In this document: one piece after another, positions 29,581-36,811 of the stretch
How positions within the stretch are numbered: position 1 is the first letter of the stretch
How the letters are laid out: each line of letters starts with the position of its first letter
Source of the DNA: Patulibacter americanus DSM 16676
GTDB lineage: Bacteria > Actinomycetota > Thermoleophilia > Solirubrobacterales > Solirubrobacteraceae
NCBI RefSeq assembly: GCF_000420025.1
Contig: NZ_ATUD01000002.1
Span: 372,001 to 436,000 of the forward strand
Direction: 5' to 3'
Length of the DNA: 64,000 nt
Notes under the pieces: model-generated
Database searches by the model: none
The model's input: only the letters and a program-made list of their open reading frames with translations
Told to the model about the DNA's origin: nothing
Made by a program: the position numbers and the translations under genes

Positions 29581-29931
29581 TCAGGCGGTCGCCGCGGGCG
29601 CCCGGATCCCGGGATCGCGCTCGAACTTCAGCGCCCGGGTGGGACACAGGGCGATCACGCGTTCGAGGTCGTCGATCGACGCGTTCTGCGGCCGGATCCA
29701 CGGACGCCGCGCGGTGTCGAACACCGCGGGCAGGCCGCGGACGCACTCGCCGGCGTGGCGGCAGAGGGCGACCTCGTAGGTCACCGCCGCGCCGTCGCGC
29801 GTGTACCGGCGCACCCCGGCGGGCGGGGCCGCGGGCGCGTCGACGGGCGTGGGCTCCGTGGCTCGGGCGACGTCGGGCGACGGTGCCCGCTCGTCGGCCG
29901 GGGCGGTCGTCGGATCGACCGGGTCGCTCAC
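29581..29931 (-). CDS. Fer4_19 (mono-cluster ferredoxin-like, YjdI type) protein
   Basis: This 116-aa protein has a Pro/Ala-rich N-terminal 40 residues and then a divergent 4Fe-4S domain with Cys positions in ALCRHAGECVRG and LCPTRALKF and the conserved PWIRPQNASIDDLERVI segment. This is the PF06902 pattern of E. coli YjdI, thought to hold one iron-sulfur cluster. Its GTG overlaps the upstream acetyltransferase stop codon (4 bp), so the two are coupled. In E. coli the equivalent yjdI and yjdJ are also neighbours. The biological role of the pair is unknown. Confidence 0.85.
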   Translation of the reverse strand: MSDPVDPTTAPADERAPSPDVARATEPTPVDAPAAPPAGVRRYTRDGAAVTYEVALCRHAGECVRGLPAVFDTARRPWIRPQNASIDDLERVIALCPTRALKFERDPGIRAPAATA

Positions 29932-30230
29932 TCGAACGCCTTGCGGATCCGCTCGTCGAGGAACGGCACGTACTCCGGGTGGCGGTGCACGTACTTCGCG
30001 ACGAACGGGCAGATCGGCACGATCAGCTGCTCGCGGTCGCGCGCGTCGTCCAGCGCGCCCTTCACCAGGACGGTGCCCAGGCCCCGGCCCTCGAACTTCG
30101 GGTCCACCTCGGTGTGGGTGAACACGATCCGGCTGCCCGCGACCTCCTGGTACGCGGCGAAGCCGGCGAGCTCGCCGTCCTCGATCACCTCGTACCGGTG
30201 CTGGGCGGGATCGTTGCGTACCTCGGTCAT
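29928..30230 (-). CDS. Small GNAT-type acetyltransferase (YjdJ type)
   Basis: The 100-aa protein belongs to the minimal GNAT group (PF14542): YEVIEDGELAGFAAYQEV, IVFTHTEVDPKFEGRGLG (acetyl-CoA pyrophosphate loop with GRGLG) and PICPFVAKYVHRHPEYVPF near the end. The second half retains the Cys in PICPFV that is typical of this group and may take part in catalysis. AGGAG lies about 3 nt before the ATG, closer than usual. It is the first gene of a two-gene operon with the Fer4_19 protein. The acetyl acceptor is unknown. Confidence 0.85.
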   Translation of the reverse strand: MTEVRNDPAQHRYEVIEDGELAGFAAYQEVAGSRIVFTHTEVDPKFEGRGLGTVLVKGALDDARDREQLIVPICPFVAKYVHRHPEYVPFLDERIRKAFE

Positions 30231-30355
30231 GCGCTCCTCGCTCGCGGCGCGGGATGCGCCGTCTCCGGCCGAATCGTGGCAGACGCCCCGGAGGGGTCCG
30301 TGGGGGCGGGGCGGGTCGATCCCCCGGCCGTCGGGAGGGGAATCGACGGACCGGG

Positions 30356-31555
30356 TCACGACCTCGCGGACGGGGCCGGCGCCGGGCGCGCGGCGACCCG
30401 GCGCCCCGGGGTCGCGGCGGACGGCGCAGCGCCCCACGCTGACGTCGAGAGCGTCCGCAGGTACGCACCCCACGCGCGCGTGCTGATCGAGAACGGCGAG
30501 GCCGCCCCGAGGGCCGCGTCCAGCGTGCGGCGGTGCGGGATCAAGCGCCCCACGAGCCGCTGCAGCCGCAGGAGCCACCGGTACGCGGGGTGCTTCTGGG
30601 CGGAGAGGGACGCGTAGCGGCCCAGCGCCTGCTCGCGGGTCTGCCGGCCCTCGACGACGTGGCGCAGCTCGCGACCGAGCACGAGCCCGAAGTGGAACGC
30701 CGGCCGGATCCCCTCCGCCGTCAGCGGCAGGCAGTGGCCGGCGCTGTCGCCGACGAAGAAGACGCCGTCGCCCGTCGCCGGGCGCAAGCGGTGCGGGATC
30801 CAGTTGCCCTGGAACCCGTCCGTCGGGCGGCCGAGGTCGTCGGCCAGGCGGACCGTCGGCTCCTTCACGTGCTCGTGGGGGTCGAAGGACCCGACGCCGA
30901 CCCGCACCTCGTCGCCGGCGGGGAACGACCAGGCGTACCCGTCGGGCACGTACCGCGGGTTCAGGTACAGCGCCAGCTCGCCCGACGTGCCCTCGGGGTG
31001 GACCTCGAGGCCCCGCGAGAGGTGGGCCTCGGGCGGCTGGATCGTCGCCTCGGACGCGGGCGCGAGCACCCGGCGCCAGCCGAGCGCGTCGACGACGAGG
31101 GGCGCGCGGATCGGCCCGCGGTCCGTCGTGACCTCGATCGGCTCTCCGGGCCGCGGCGCGGGGCCGCGGCTCTCGACCTTGGCCGTCTCGAACGTGAAGT
31201 CGCCCTGCGCGGCGAGCAGCTCGCACAGGTGGCGGTAGTCGAACGTGGCGAACGGCTCGGGGAGCGCCCACGAGAACGTCCGCGTGGCGGTGTGGGCGAC
31301 GATCCGGCGGAACGTCTGGCGCACGGCGTCCGTCAGGTCCAGCAGCTCGAGCCAGGGCAGCGGCACCGCGCACGCCGACGTCTGCCGCTCGCCGATCTCG
31401 TAGCGGTCGACGACCACGACGCGCGGCCGCGACGGCGACCCGGCGAGCCCCCGCGCCACCGTCAGCCCGGCGAAGCTCGCGCCGCAGATCAACACGTCGC
31501 AGTCGAGGTCCAGCGGCGTCCGCTCGTCGCCGCGCTTCGTCGCTCGGGTCGGCAT
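30356..31555 (-). CDS. Geranylgeranyl-reductase-like FAD oxidoreductase
   Basis: This 399-aa flavoprotein resembles prenyl reductases that saturate isoprenoid chains of quinones or lipids. It has the dinucleotide loop DVLICGASFAGLTVARGL, the FDYRHLCELLAAQG motif, WSFPAGDEVRVGVGSF and the second FAD motif GDGVFFVGDSAGHCLPLTAEGI with AFHFGLVLGREL. The last 50 residues are an Ala/Pro-rich tail. ATG 31555 is preceded by TACGAT 9 nt upstream on the minus strand. It is divergent from rpsA across 140 bp. Substrate is inferred from family similarity. Confidence 0.85.
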   Translation of the reverse strand: MPTRATKRGDERTPLDLDCDVLICGASFAGLTVARGLAGSPSRPRVVVVDRYEIGERQTSACAVPLPWLELLDLTDAVRQTFRRIVAHTATRTFSWALPEPFATFDYRHLCELLAAQGDFTFETAKVESRGPAPRPGEPIEVTTDRGPIRAPLVVDALGWRRVLAPASEATIQPPEAHLSRGLEVHPEGTSGELALYLNPRYVPDGYAWSFPAGDEVRVGVGSFDPHEHVKEPTVRLADDLGRPTDGFQGNWIPHRLRPATGDGVFFVGDSAGHCLPLTAEGIRPAFHFGLVLGRELRHVVEGRQTREQALGRYASLSAQKHPAYRWLLRLQRLVGRLIPHRRTLDAALGAASPFSISTRAWGAYLRTLSTSAWGAAPSAATPGRRVAARPAPAPSARS

Positions 31556-31564
31556 CGGCCGCGG

Positions 31565-31570
31565 ATCGTA
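31565..31570 (-). promoter_or_regulatory. Candidate -10 element of the geranylgeranyl-reductase-like gene
   Basis: TACGAT on the minus strand ends 9 nt before the ATG at 31555, fitting a leaderless or near-leaderless start. Confidence 0.45.
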
Positions 31571-31680
31571 GCGGCGGGGGTGGAGGCGGCGGGGACGGGG
31601 CGCGGCGTACCATCACGTGTCCCGGTGGACGCCCCCGGGTGCTCGCCCGACCCGCGGCCCCTGCACCCCACCCGCCGCGC

Positions 31681-31686
31681 TATTCT
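31681..31686 (+). promoter_or_regulatory. Candidate -10 element of rpsA
   Basis: TATTCT ends 9 nt before the ATG at 31696. A leaderless message for S1 itself would be notable, since S1 normally helps ribosomes load on leadered mRNA. Confidence 0.5.
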
Positions 31687-31695
31687 CCCCGGTTC

Positions 31696-33180
31696 ATGTC
31701 CACCACCGAGATCCCCGCGGCGAACGTGGTTGAAGGCTCTGACGGCCTCCTCCTCGAAGTCGACGGGAAAATTGTCCCCAACTACGACGCCACCTTCCCC
31801 GGCTTTGCCGAAGGTGACGTAATCACCGGACGTGTTGTCCGCATCGACCCGGACGAGGTCTGGGTCGACGTCGGCTACAAGTCCGAAGGCGTGATCCCGC
31901 AGCAGGAGCTGTCGATCCGCAGGAACGCCGACCCGTACGACGAGGTCGAGCTGGGCGAGGAAGTCGAAGTCCTCGTCATGATCAAGGAGGACGACGAGGG
32001 TCGCCTCAAGGTCAGCCGCAAGCAGGCCCGCTACGAGCGCGCGTGGAAGCGCATCGAGGCGGCGCAGGAGACGGGCGAGCCCGTCGAGGGCACGGTCATC
32101 GAGGTCGTCAAGGGCGGCCTCATCATCGACCTGGGCGTCCGTGGCTTCCTGCCGGCCTCCCTGGTCGACATCCGCCGCGTCCCGAACCTCGACGAGTACC
32201 TGCACACGATCATCGAGTGCAAGGTCATCGAGCTCAACCGCCAGCGCAACAACGTGGTGCTGTCGCGCCGCGCCGTGCTGGAAGAGGAGCGCAAGGAGCA
32301 GCGCCAGGCCATCCTGGACGTCCTGCAGCCCGGCGTCGTGGTCGAGGGTCAGATCTCGAACATCGTCGACTTCGGCGCGTTCGTCGACCTCAACGGCATC
32401 GACGGCCTCATCCACATCAGCGAGCTGTCGTGGACGCACGTCAACCACCCGAGCGAGGTCGTCTCGATCGGTGACGTCGTGCAGGTCAAGGTGCTCGACA
32501 TCGACCGCGACCGCCAGCGCATCTCCCTGGGTCTCAAGCAGACGCAGGAGGACCCGTGGCAGCGGGTCGTCGACACGTACAACGTGGGCGACGAGCTCGA
32601 GGGCACGGTCACCAAGGTCGTCACCTTCGGTGCCTTCGTGGAGATCATGGAGGGCGTCGAGGGCCTGGTCCACATCTCGGAGCTGGCCTCGCACCACGTC
32701 GAGTCCCCGCGCGAGGTCGTGCACCCGGGCGACGACGTCAAGGTCAAGATCCTCGAGATCGACGACGATCGCCGCCGCCTCTCGCTGTCGGTGAAGCGCG
32801 TCGAGGGTCAGGTCCTGCCGCGTCGCGAGGCGTCTGCGGACTCCGGCGACGAGCTCGCGCACACCTCCGGTGGCGACGAGACGGCCTACACCTCGGCCGA
32901 CGAGGGCTTCAGCCAGGCCCCGGCGCCGCTCGAGGACGAGGTCGACGAGACCGCGTCCCCGGACGACTCCGCCGTCCCGGACGAGTCGGCTGACGCCCCG
33001 GCCGCCGAGGGCGACGAGGCCCCGGCTGCCGAGGCCGATGACGCCCCGGCTGCCGAGGCTGATGACGCCCCGGCTGCCGAGGCTGATGACGCCCCGGCCG
33101 CCGAGGCCGACGAGGCCCCCGCAGCCGAGGCCGACGACGCCCCGGCCGCCACGGACGAGGACGGTCAGGCCGACGCCTGA
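31696..33180 (+). CDS. rpsA: 30S ribosomal protein S1
   Basis: S1 binds mRNA on the small ribosomal subunit. The 494-aa protein has four S1 RNA-binding domains at about residues 40-108, 126-192, 213-281 and 298-367 (for example GQISNIVDFGAFVDLNGIDG and GTVTKVVTFGAFVEIMEG), the usual actinobacterial number. The remaining 125 residues are an acidic Ala/Asp/Glu/Pro tail with seven copies of an 8-residue APAAEADD-type repeat (434-489). ATG 31696 is fixed by TATTCT 9 nt upstream and the conserved N-terminus. A 12-bp terminator hairpin follows the stop. Codon use is noticeably less extreme in GC at the 5' end, as in highly expressed genes. Confidence 0.96.
   Translation: MSTTEIPAANVVEGSDGLLLEVDGKIVPNYDATFPGFAEGDVITGRVVRIDPDEVWVDVGYKSEGVIPQQELSIRRNADPYDEVELGEEVEVLVMIKEDDEGRLKVSRKQARYERAWKRIEAAQETGEPVEGTVIEVVKGGLIIDLGVRGFLPASLVDIRRVPNLDEYLHTIIECKVIELNRQRNNVVLSRRAVLEEERKEQRQAILDVLQPGVVVEGQISNIVDFGAFVDLNGIDGLIHISELSWTHVNHPSEVVSIGDVVQVKVLDIDRDRQRISLGLKQTQEDPWQRVVDTYNVGDELEGTVTKVVTFGAFVEIMEGVEGLVHISELASHHVESPREVVHPGDDVKVKILEIDDDRRRLSLSVKRVEGQVLPRREASADSGDELAHTSGGDETAYTSADEGFSQAPAPLEDEVDETASPDDSAVPDESADAPAAEGDEAPAAEADDAPAAEADDAPAAEADDAPAAEADEAPAAEADDAPAATDEDGQADA
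32995..33162 (+). repeat. Seven tandem 24-bp units in the rpsA tail
   Basis: Units of 24 bp encode APAAEADD with small variations (the first has EGDE, the last ATDED). Copies 3 and 4 (33043-33090) are identical in DNA, suggesting recent unit duplication by slippage or recombination. Confidence 0.9.
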
Positions 33181-33221
33181 TCCGTCTCCGGGCGCCCTGC
33201 GCGCCCGGTCCGAGCACCGTT

Positions 33222-33249
33222 CCACGGCCCGCCATTCGGCGGGCCGTGG
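33222..33249 (+). terminator. rpsA terminator hairpin
   Basis: A perfect 12-bp stem (33222-33233 with 33238-33249) around loop ATTC starts 41 nt after the rpsA stop and is followed by a TCGTTCC segment. It is one of the strongest hairpins in the window. Confidence 0.75.
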
Positions 33250-33391
33250 TCGTTCCGGGGCGGATCACGCGTCGGATCGCGACGCGAAGGAGCCTGCCGC
33301 GCGGCGGGCGTCCGAATCCGCCCGCGCGTGATGCACCACCCGCGCGCTCTGCTGCGAACCGGGCGCCGGGTCGACCGTCGGCGGGGTCGGG

Positions 33392-33397
33392 TACCGT
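33392..33397 (+). promoter_or_regulatory. Candidate -10 element of coaE
   Basis: TACCGT ends 8 nt before the ATG at 33406, fitting the leaderless pattern and arguing against an in-frame ATG 26 codons upstream. Confidence 0.45.
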
Positions 33398-33405
33398 CTG
33401 GGTCG

Positions 33406-34005
33406 ATGCCTGTTCCGTTCGTAGGGCTGACCGGTGGCCTGGCCGCCGGCAAGTCGACCGCCCTCGCCGCCCTGTCGCGGCTCGGTGCTCGCACGCTCTC
33501 CACGGACGCCGTCGTCCACGAGCTGTACACGGGGGACGAGCTGCGGGACCTCGTCGTGGCCCGGTGGGGCGCGGAGGTCGCTCCGGGGGGTGTGGTCGAC
33601 CGCGCGGTCGTGGCGAAGCACGCCTTCGCCGACCCCGAGGAGCGCAAGTGGCTCGAGGGCACCGTCTGGCCTCGCGTGGGCGCCGCGGTGATCGCCTTCC
33701 GCCAGGCGGCCGACGCGGCCGACCCGATCCCGCCGGCGGCGGTCGTCGAGACCCCGCTGCTGTTCGAGGCGGGTCTCGAGGCGGGCTACGACGCGACGAT
33801 CGCCGTCGTGGCGCCCGAGACGCTGCGGCAGGGCCGGGCCGAGGAGCGCGGCCACCACGGCGTCGACGCGCGCAACTCGCGGCACCTCTCCCAGGAGGAG
33901 AAGTCCGCGCGGGCCACCTACACCGTCGTCAACGACGGCACGATCGACCAGCTCGAGGAGCGGCTCGCCGGCGTCCTCGACGACCTCGCCCGCCGCCCCT
34001 CGTGA
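33406..34005 (+). CDS. coaE: Dephospho-CoA kinase
   Basis: CoaE phosphorylates dephospho-CoA in the last step of coenzyme A synthesis. The 199-aa protein has the P-loop GLTGGLAAGKST (7-18), the STDAVVHELY substrate segment (Asp of the DxD/H-like motif), VVETPLLFEAGLE and a lid region with the family's conserved Arg residues. It lacks the C-terminal GrpB/UPF0157 extension seen in mycobacterial CoaE. rpsA followed by coaE and, further on, uvrB is a conserved actinobacterial order. Its TGA overlaps the GTG of the next gene. Confidence 0.94.
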   Translation: MPVPFVGLTGGLAAGKSTALAALSRLGARTLSTDAVVHELYTGDELRDLVVARWGAEVAPGGVVDRAVVAKHAFADPEERKWLEGTVWPRVGAAVIAFRQAADAADPIPPAAVVETPLLFEAGLEAGYDATIAVVAPETLRQGRAEERGHHGVDARNSRHLSQEEKSARATYTVVNDGTIDQLEERLAGVLDDLARRPS

Positions 34006-34724
34006 GCTCCGGTCCCTCTCGTCCGCCGCGGCCGGCGTCGGCCCGCGGCGGCGGCCGTGCGCCCTCGGGGCCCCGCCGGCCCGCCAGCGGCTCCCGGGGC
34101 GGCGGCGCCCGGCGGCCCGCTCGGGGCCCCGACCGGTCGACCGGCCTGCGTCGACTGGCGGTGCTCGTCCTCGTCGTCGTAGGGATCGGGGCGTTGGCCT
34201 ACGCCGTGGGTCGGCCCCACGTGGAACACGCGGTCGACGAGATCGCGCTGCCCCTGCGGCACGAGGACATCATCCGGCAGCAGGCCCGGGAGAAGGGGCT
34301 CGACCCGGCGCTCGTGGCGGGCGTCATCTACGCCGAGTCGCGGTTCCGCGACAACCAGGAGTCCTCCGCCGGGGCGATGGGGCTCATGCAGGTCACGCCC
34401 GACACCGCGCGCGACATCGCCCGCGAGTCCGGCGCGAACGCGTTCCAGATCGGCGATCTGCACACCGCCGACGTGAACATCCGCTACGGCACGTGGCGGC
34501 TGCGCGACATGCTGCAGCGCTTCGACGGCAACGTCTTCCTCGCCGTGGCCGGCTACAACGCCGGGCCCGAGAACGCCAAGCGGTGGCGCGCCTCGGCCGC
34601 GGCCGAGGGCAAGCGGGTCACGCTCTCCACGATCACCTTCCCGGAGACCCGGCACTACGTCGAGAAGGTCCTTGCGGCCCGCGAGGACTACCGCCGCGCC
34701 TACCCGCGGGAGCTCGGGCTGTGA
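34002..34724 (+). CDS. Membrane-anchored SLT-type lytic transglycosylase
   Basis: This 240-aa protein has an Arg/Gly/Ser-rich cytoplasmic N-terminus (about 1-45), one transmembrane helix (about 47-66, LAVLVLVVVGIGALAYAVG) and an extracellular Slt70-like catalytic domain. The domain has AGVIYAESRFR with catalytic Glu112, then SSAGAMGLMQVTP and VAGYNAGPENAKRW and a terminal ETRHYVEKVL. It would cleave glycan strands of peptidoglycan. The GTG overlaps the coaE stop (GTGA), so the two are coupled even though the functions are unrelated. A 6-bp hairpin lies right after its stop. Confidence 0.9.
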   Translation: MSSGPSRPPRPASARGGGRAPSGPRRPASGSRGGGARRPARGPDRSTGLRRLAVLVLVVVGIGALAYAVGRPHVEHAVDEIALPLRHEDIIRQQAREKGLDPALVAGVIYAESRFRDNQESSAGAMGLMQVTPDTARDIARESGANAFQIGDLHTADVNIRYGTWRLRDMLQRFDGNVFLAVAGYNAGPENAKRWRASAAAEGKRVTLSTITFPETRHYVEKVLAAREDYRRAYPRELGL

Positions 34725-34726
34725 GC

Positions 34727-34741
34727 CTCCCGACGCGGGAG
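34727..34741 (+). terminator. Small hairpin after the transglycosylase gene
   Basis: CTCCCG/CGGGAG with loop ACG sits between the stop codon and the GTG of the next gene. It may attenuate or process the transcript; termination is not certain because the gap is only 25 nt. Confidence 0.3.
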
Positions 34742-34749
34742 CGCGGCCG

Positions 34750-35400
34750 GTGAGCCGCGGCCCGGGACAGCGGCCCGCGGGGGACGCGACGCGGGGCGAC
34801 GCTGCGGTCCGGCCGGCCTTCGGCGGCGCGCGGGTCGAGCGGATCGCGCCCGTCGACGCGGCGCTGCGGGCCCGTCTGCTCCGGATCTGGACCGACGTGA
34901 GCAACACCGGTGGCTGGGTGGGCTTCGTGCCGCCCGTCGCTCAGGAGGACGTCGCGCCGGCGCTCGACGCGGCGCTCCGCCGGGTCCACGAGGGGCGCGA
35001 CTGGCTCGTGGTGGTCCGCGCCGCGGCGGCGCCCGGCGGCGGACCGCCCCCGGCGTGGCCTGACGACGTCGCCGGCTTCGCGTTCGTCGCGACGAACGAC
35101 CGTCTGCTCTCGGAGCACTGGCGGTGGGTGCTGCGGGTGCAGGTCCACCCCGACCACCAGGGCGCGCGGCTCGGCGCCGTCCTCCTGGACGGGATCGGCG
35201 ACATGGCCGAGGATGCCGGCCTCGAGATGCTGCACCTGACGGTCCGCGGGGGAGAGGGGCTCGAGTCCTTCTACGGCCGCGCGGGCTACCACGAGGTCGC
35301 GCGGATCCCCGGGGCGATCCGGGTGGCGCCGGGCGACGACCGCGACCAGGTCGTGCTCGTCTGCCGGCTCTCCGAGCGCGGGTCCCCCCGCCCGTCCTAG
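34750..35400 (+). CDS. GNAT-family N-acetyltransferase
   Basis: The 216-aa protein has the GNAT core in its second half: RWVLRVQVHPDHQGARLGAVLLDGI (beta-4/alpha-3, with the QGARLG acetyl-CoA loop) and LHLTVRGGEGLESFYGRAGYHEVARIPG. The N-terminal part, RIWTDVSNTGGWVGFVPP, is typical of an actinobacterial GNAT subgroup. The GTG at 34750 follows the transglycosylase by 25 nt and is probably in the same transcript. The acceptor substrate is unknown. Confidence 0.8.
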   Translation: MSRGPGQRPAGDATRGDAAVRPAFGGARVERIAPVDAALRARLLRIWTDVSNTGGWVGFVPPVAQEDVAPALDAALRRVHEGRDWLVVVRAAAAPGGGPPPAWPDDVAGFAFVATNDRLLSEHWRWVLRVQVHPDHQGARLGAVLLDGIGDMAEDAGLEMLHLTVRGGEGLESFYGRAGYHEVARIPGAIRVAPGDDRDQVVLVCRLSERGSPRPS

Positions 35401-35428
35401 CCGGGCGCCGGGCCCGGTCCGGTGTCGC

Positions 35429-36178
35429 TCAGGCGGCGTCGGGTGGGCGCTGTGCCGTCACCAGGCGGTGCGGCGGCATCACGGACCACCAGCGGCCCGA
35501 GCGCTCCACGACGGTGAACCCGGCCTCGGCCAGGCTGCGTGCGAGGGCGGCGGTGCCGAAGGGCTCGAGCAGCGCGACGCGGCCGCCGGGGCGGACGACG
35601 CGCGCGAGCTCGGCGACGGCCTCCGCCCGCGCGGCGCCCGAGGGCAGCAGCGACAGGGTGTCGCGCGACACCGCGAGGTCGACGGCGTCGTCGCCGAGGG
35701 GCAGCTCGCGGACGGACCCGGTGAGGACGGTCACGCCCTTCACGCCGGCGAGGGTGAGGGTGCGCTTGGCGATCGCGCGGCCCGTCGGCAGGAGTTGGTG
35801 CTCGACCCACGCGTCGACCCCCGTCACGTGCCCGCGGGGCAGGCGCACGGCGAGTCCGGCGCAGAGCAGGCCGTTGCCGCAGCCCAGGTCGAGCGCCTGC
35901 TCGTCGCCCCGCAGGTCGAGGCCGTCCAGCAGGCGATCGGCGGCCTGCACCTTCTTCGACGCCGAGGTGCGGAAGAGCCCGGCCGCGACGATGAACGTCA
36001 CCAGGCACGAGAGCAGCAGGACGAGCACCAGGAGGCCGCGGGGGCCGTAGAGGGCGCCGGGGAGGATCGCGACGATCAGGGTGGCGACGCCGAGCGCCAT
36101 GCCGAGCCCGGCCGCGCCGCGGGCCTGCCGCGGCCGGTCCAGGCCGTAGGGGAAGTTCGGATCGATCTCGACGGCCAT
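35429..36178 (-). CDS. Membrane-bound SAM-dependent methyltransferase
   Basis: This 249-aa protein has two hydrophobic helices (about 24-46 and 49-70) and then a class I methyltransferase domain: ALDLGCGNGLLCAGLAVRL (SAM loop), GVDAWVEHQLLPTGRAIAKR, VTVLTGSVRELPLGDDAVDL and VVRPGGRVALLEPFG. Similar proteins with two N-terminal helices and this domain occur in other bacteria, but the substrate is unknown. Minus-strand TACCCT (36191-36196) ends 12 nt before the ATG. Its N-terminus, MAVEIDPNFPYGLDRP, shows no signal, so the domain is probably cytoplasmic. Confidence 0.82.
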   Translation of the reverse strand: MAVEIDPNFPYGLDRPRQARGAAGLGMALGVATLIVAILPGALYGPRGLLVLVLLLSCLVTFIVAAGLFRTSASKKVQAADRLLDGLDLRGDEQALDLGCGNGLLCAGLAVRLPRGHVTGVDAWVEHQLLPTGRAIAKRTLTLAGVKGVTVLTGSVRELPLGDDAVDLAVSRDTLSLLPSGAARAEAVAELARVVRPGGRVALLEPFGTAALARSLAEAGFTVVERSGRWWSVMPPHRLVTAQRPPDAA

Positions 36179-36190
36179 CGCGGGCGACCA

Positions 36191-36196
36191 AGGGTA
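36191..36196 (-). promoter_or_regulatory. Candidate -10 element of the methyltransferase gene
   Basis: TACCCT on the minus strand ends 12 nt before the ATG at 36178; weaker than the other examples because the gap is longer. Confidence 0.3.
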
Positions 36197-36231
36197 CGGC
36201 GGCGGGGCCCGGGACGCCCGCGCGCCCGTGC

Positions 36232-36714
36232 TCAGCCGGCGCGGCCCTCGAGCTCTGCGATCCGACGCTGCAGGGCGTCGACCCGCTCCATGAGCTCGAC
36301 CTCGGACGGCTCGTGCACGAGCTCGAGCTTGATGCCGTCGGGGTCGTGGAAGAAGCAGGCGTAGTAGCCGGGGCCGTAGGGCCATTCCTGGGGCATGTTC
36401 TCGACCGTCGCGTCGCTCTCGAGCAGCCAGGCGGCGACCTCGTCGACGACGGCACGGCTCGGGGCGCGGAACGCGAGGTGGTGCAGGCCCACGGCGTAGC
36501 GGTCGTAGGGCACCGGGTGGGCGTCGGACTGCGCCTGGCGCAGGCTCACGGACCCCGTCCGGCGCTCCGTCCCGAGGTACACGACCCGCTCGCCGCGCTC
36601 CCCGACGATCTCGCTCTGCCGGGTGTAGCCCAGCGGGCGCAGGAGGGCCCGGTAGAAGCCCAGGGAGCGCTCGAGGTCGGTGACGACGAGGTCCAGGTGG
36701 TCGATCGTGGCCAT
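36232..36714 (-). CDS. VOC-family (glyoxalase/dioxygenase fold) protein
   Basis: The 160-aa protein has the vicinal-oxygen-chelate fold: [21 protein letters not shown] with a metal His, [20 protein letters not shown] with a second His, and [16 protein letters not shown] with the C-terminal metal Glu. A short leucine-rich helix follows ([18 protein letters not shown]). Lactoylglutathione lyase-like or another VOC activity cannot be separated. Minus-strand TACGCT ends 6 nt before the ATG. It is divergent from uvrB across 97 bp that include a LexA-type box. Confidence 0.85.
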   Translation of the reverse strand: MATIDHLDLVVTDLERSLGFYRALLRPLGYTRQSEIVGERGERVVYLGTERRTGSVSLRQAQSDAHPVPYDRYAVGLHHLAFRAPSRAVVDEVAAWLLESDATVENMPQEWPYGPGYYACFFHDPDGIKLELVHEPSEVELMERVDALQRRIAELEGRAG

Positions 36715-36720
36715 GGCCCG

Positions 36721-36726
36721 AGCGTA
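36721..36726 (-). promoter_or_regulatory. Candidate -10 element of the VOC gene
   Basis: TACGCT on the minus strand ends 6 nt before the ATG at 36714; identical in sequence to the uvrB and aminotransferase -10 elements. Confidence 0.5.
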
Positions 36727-36760
36727 TCCCGAACACCCCGCGGACACGGGTCGTCCGCGT

Positions 36761-36776
36761 TCGAACGCGTGTTCGT
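36761..36776. promoter_or_regulatory. LexA/SOS box upstream of uvrB
   Basis: TCGAACGCGTGTTCGT matches the actinobacterial/Gram-positive LexA box pattern (TCGAAC-4 nt-GTTCGA) at all but the last base. It ends 21 bp before the uvrB -10 and so overlaps the expected -35 region, the right place for repression. Confidence 0.8.
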
Positions 36777-36797
36777 CGGGCGGGGTTCGGGTCGCGG

Positions 36798-36803
36798 TAC
36801 GCT
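36798..36803 (+). promoter_or_regulatory. Candidate -10 element of uvrB
   Basis: TACGCT ends 8 nt before the ATG at 36812, giving a leaderless message under the LexA-type box. Confidence 0.5.
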
Positions 36804-36811
36804 GGACGACG

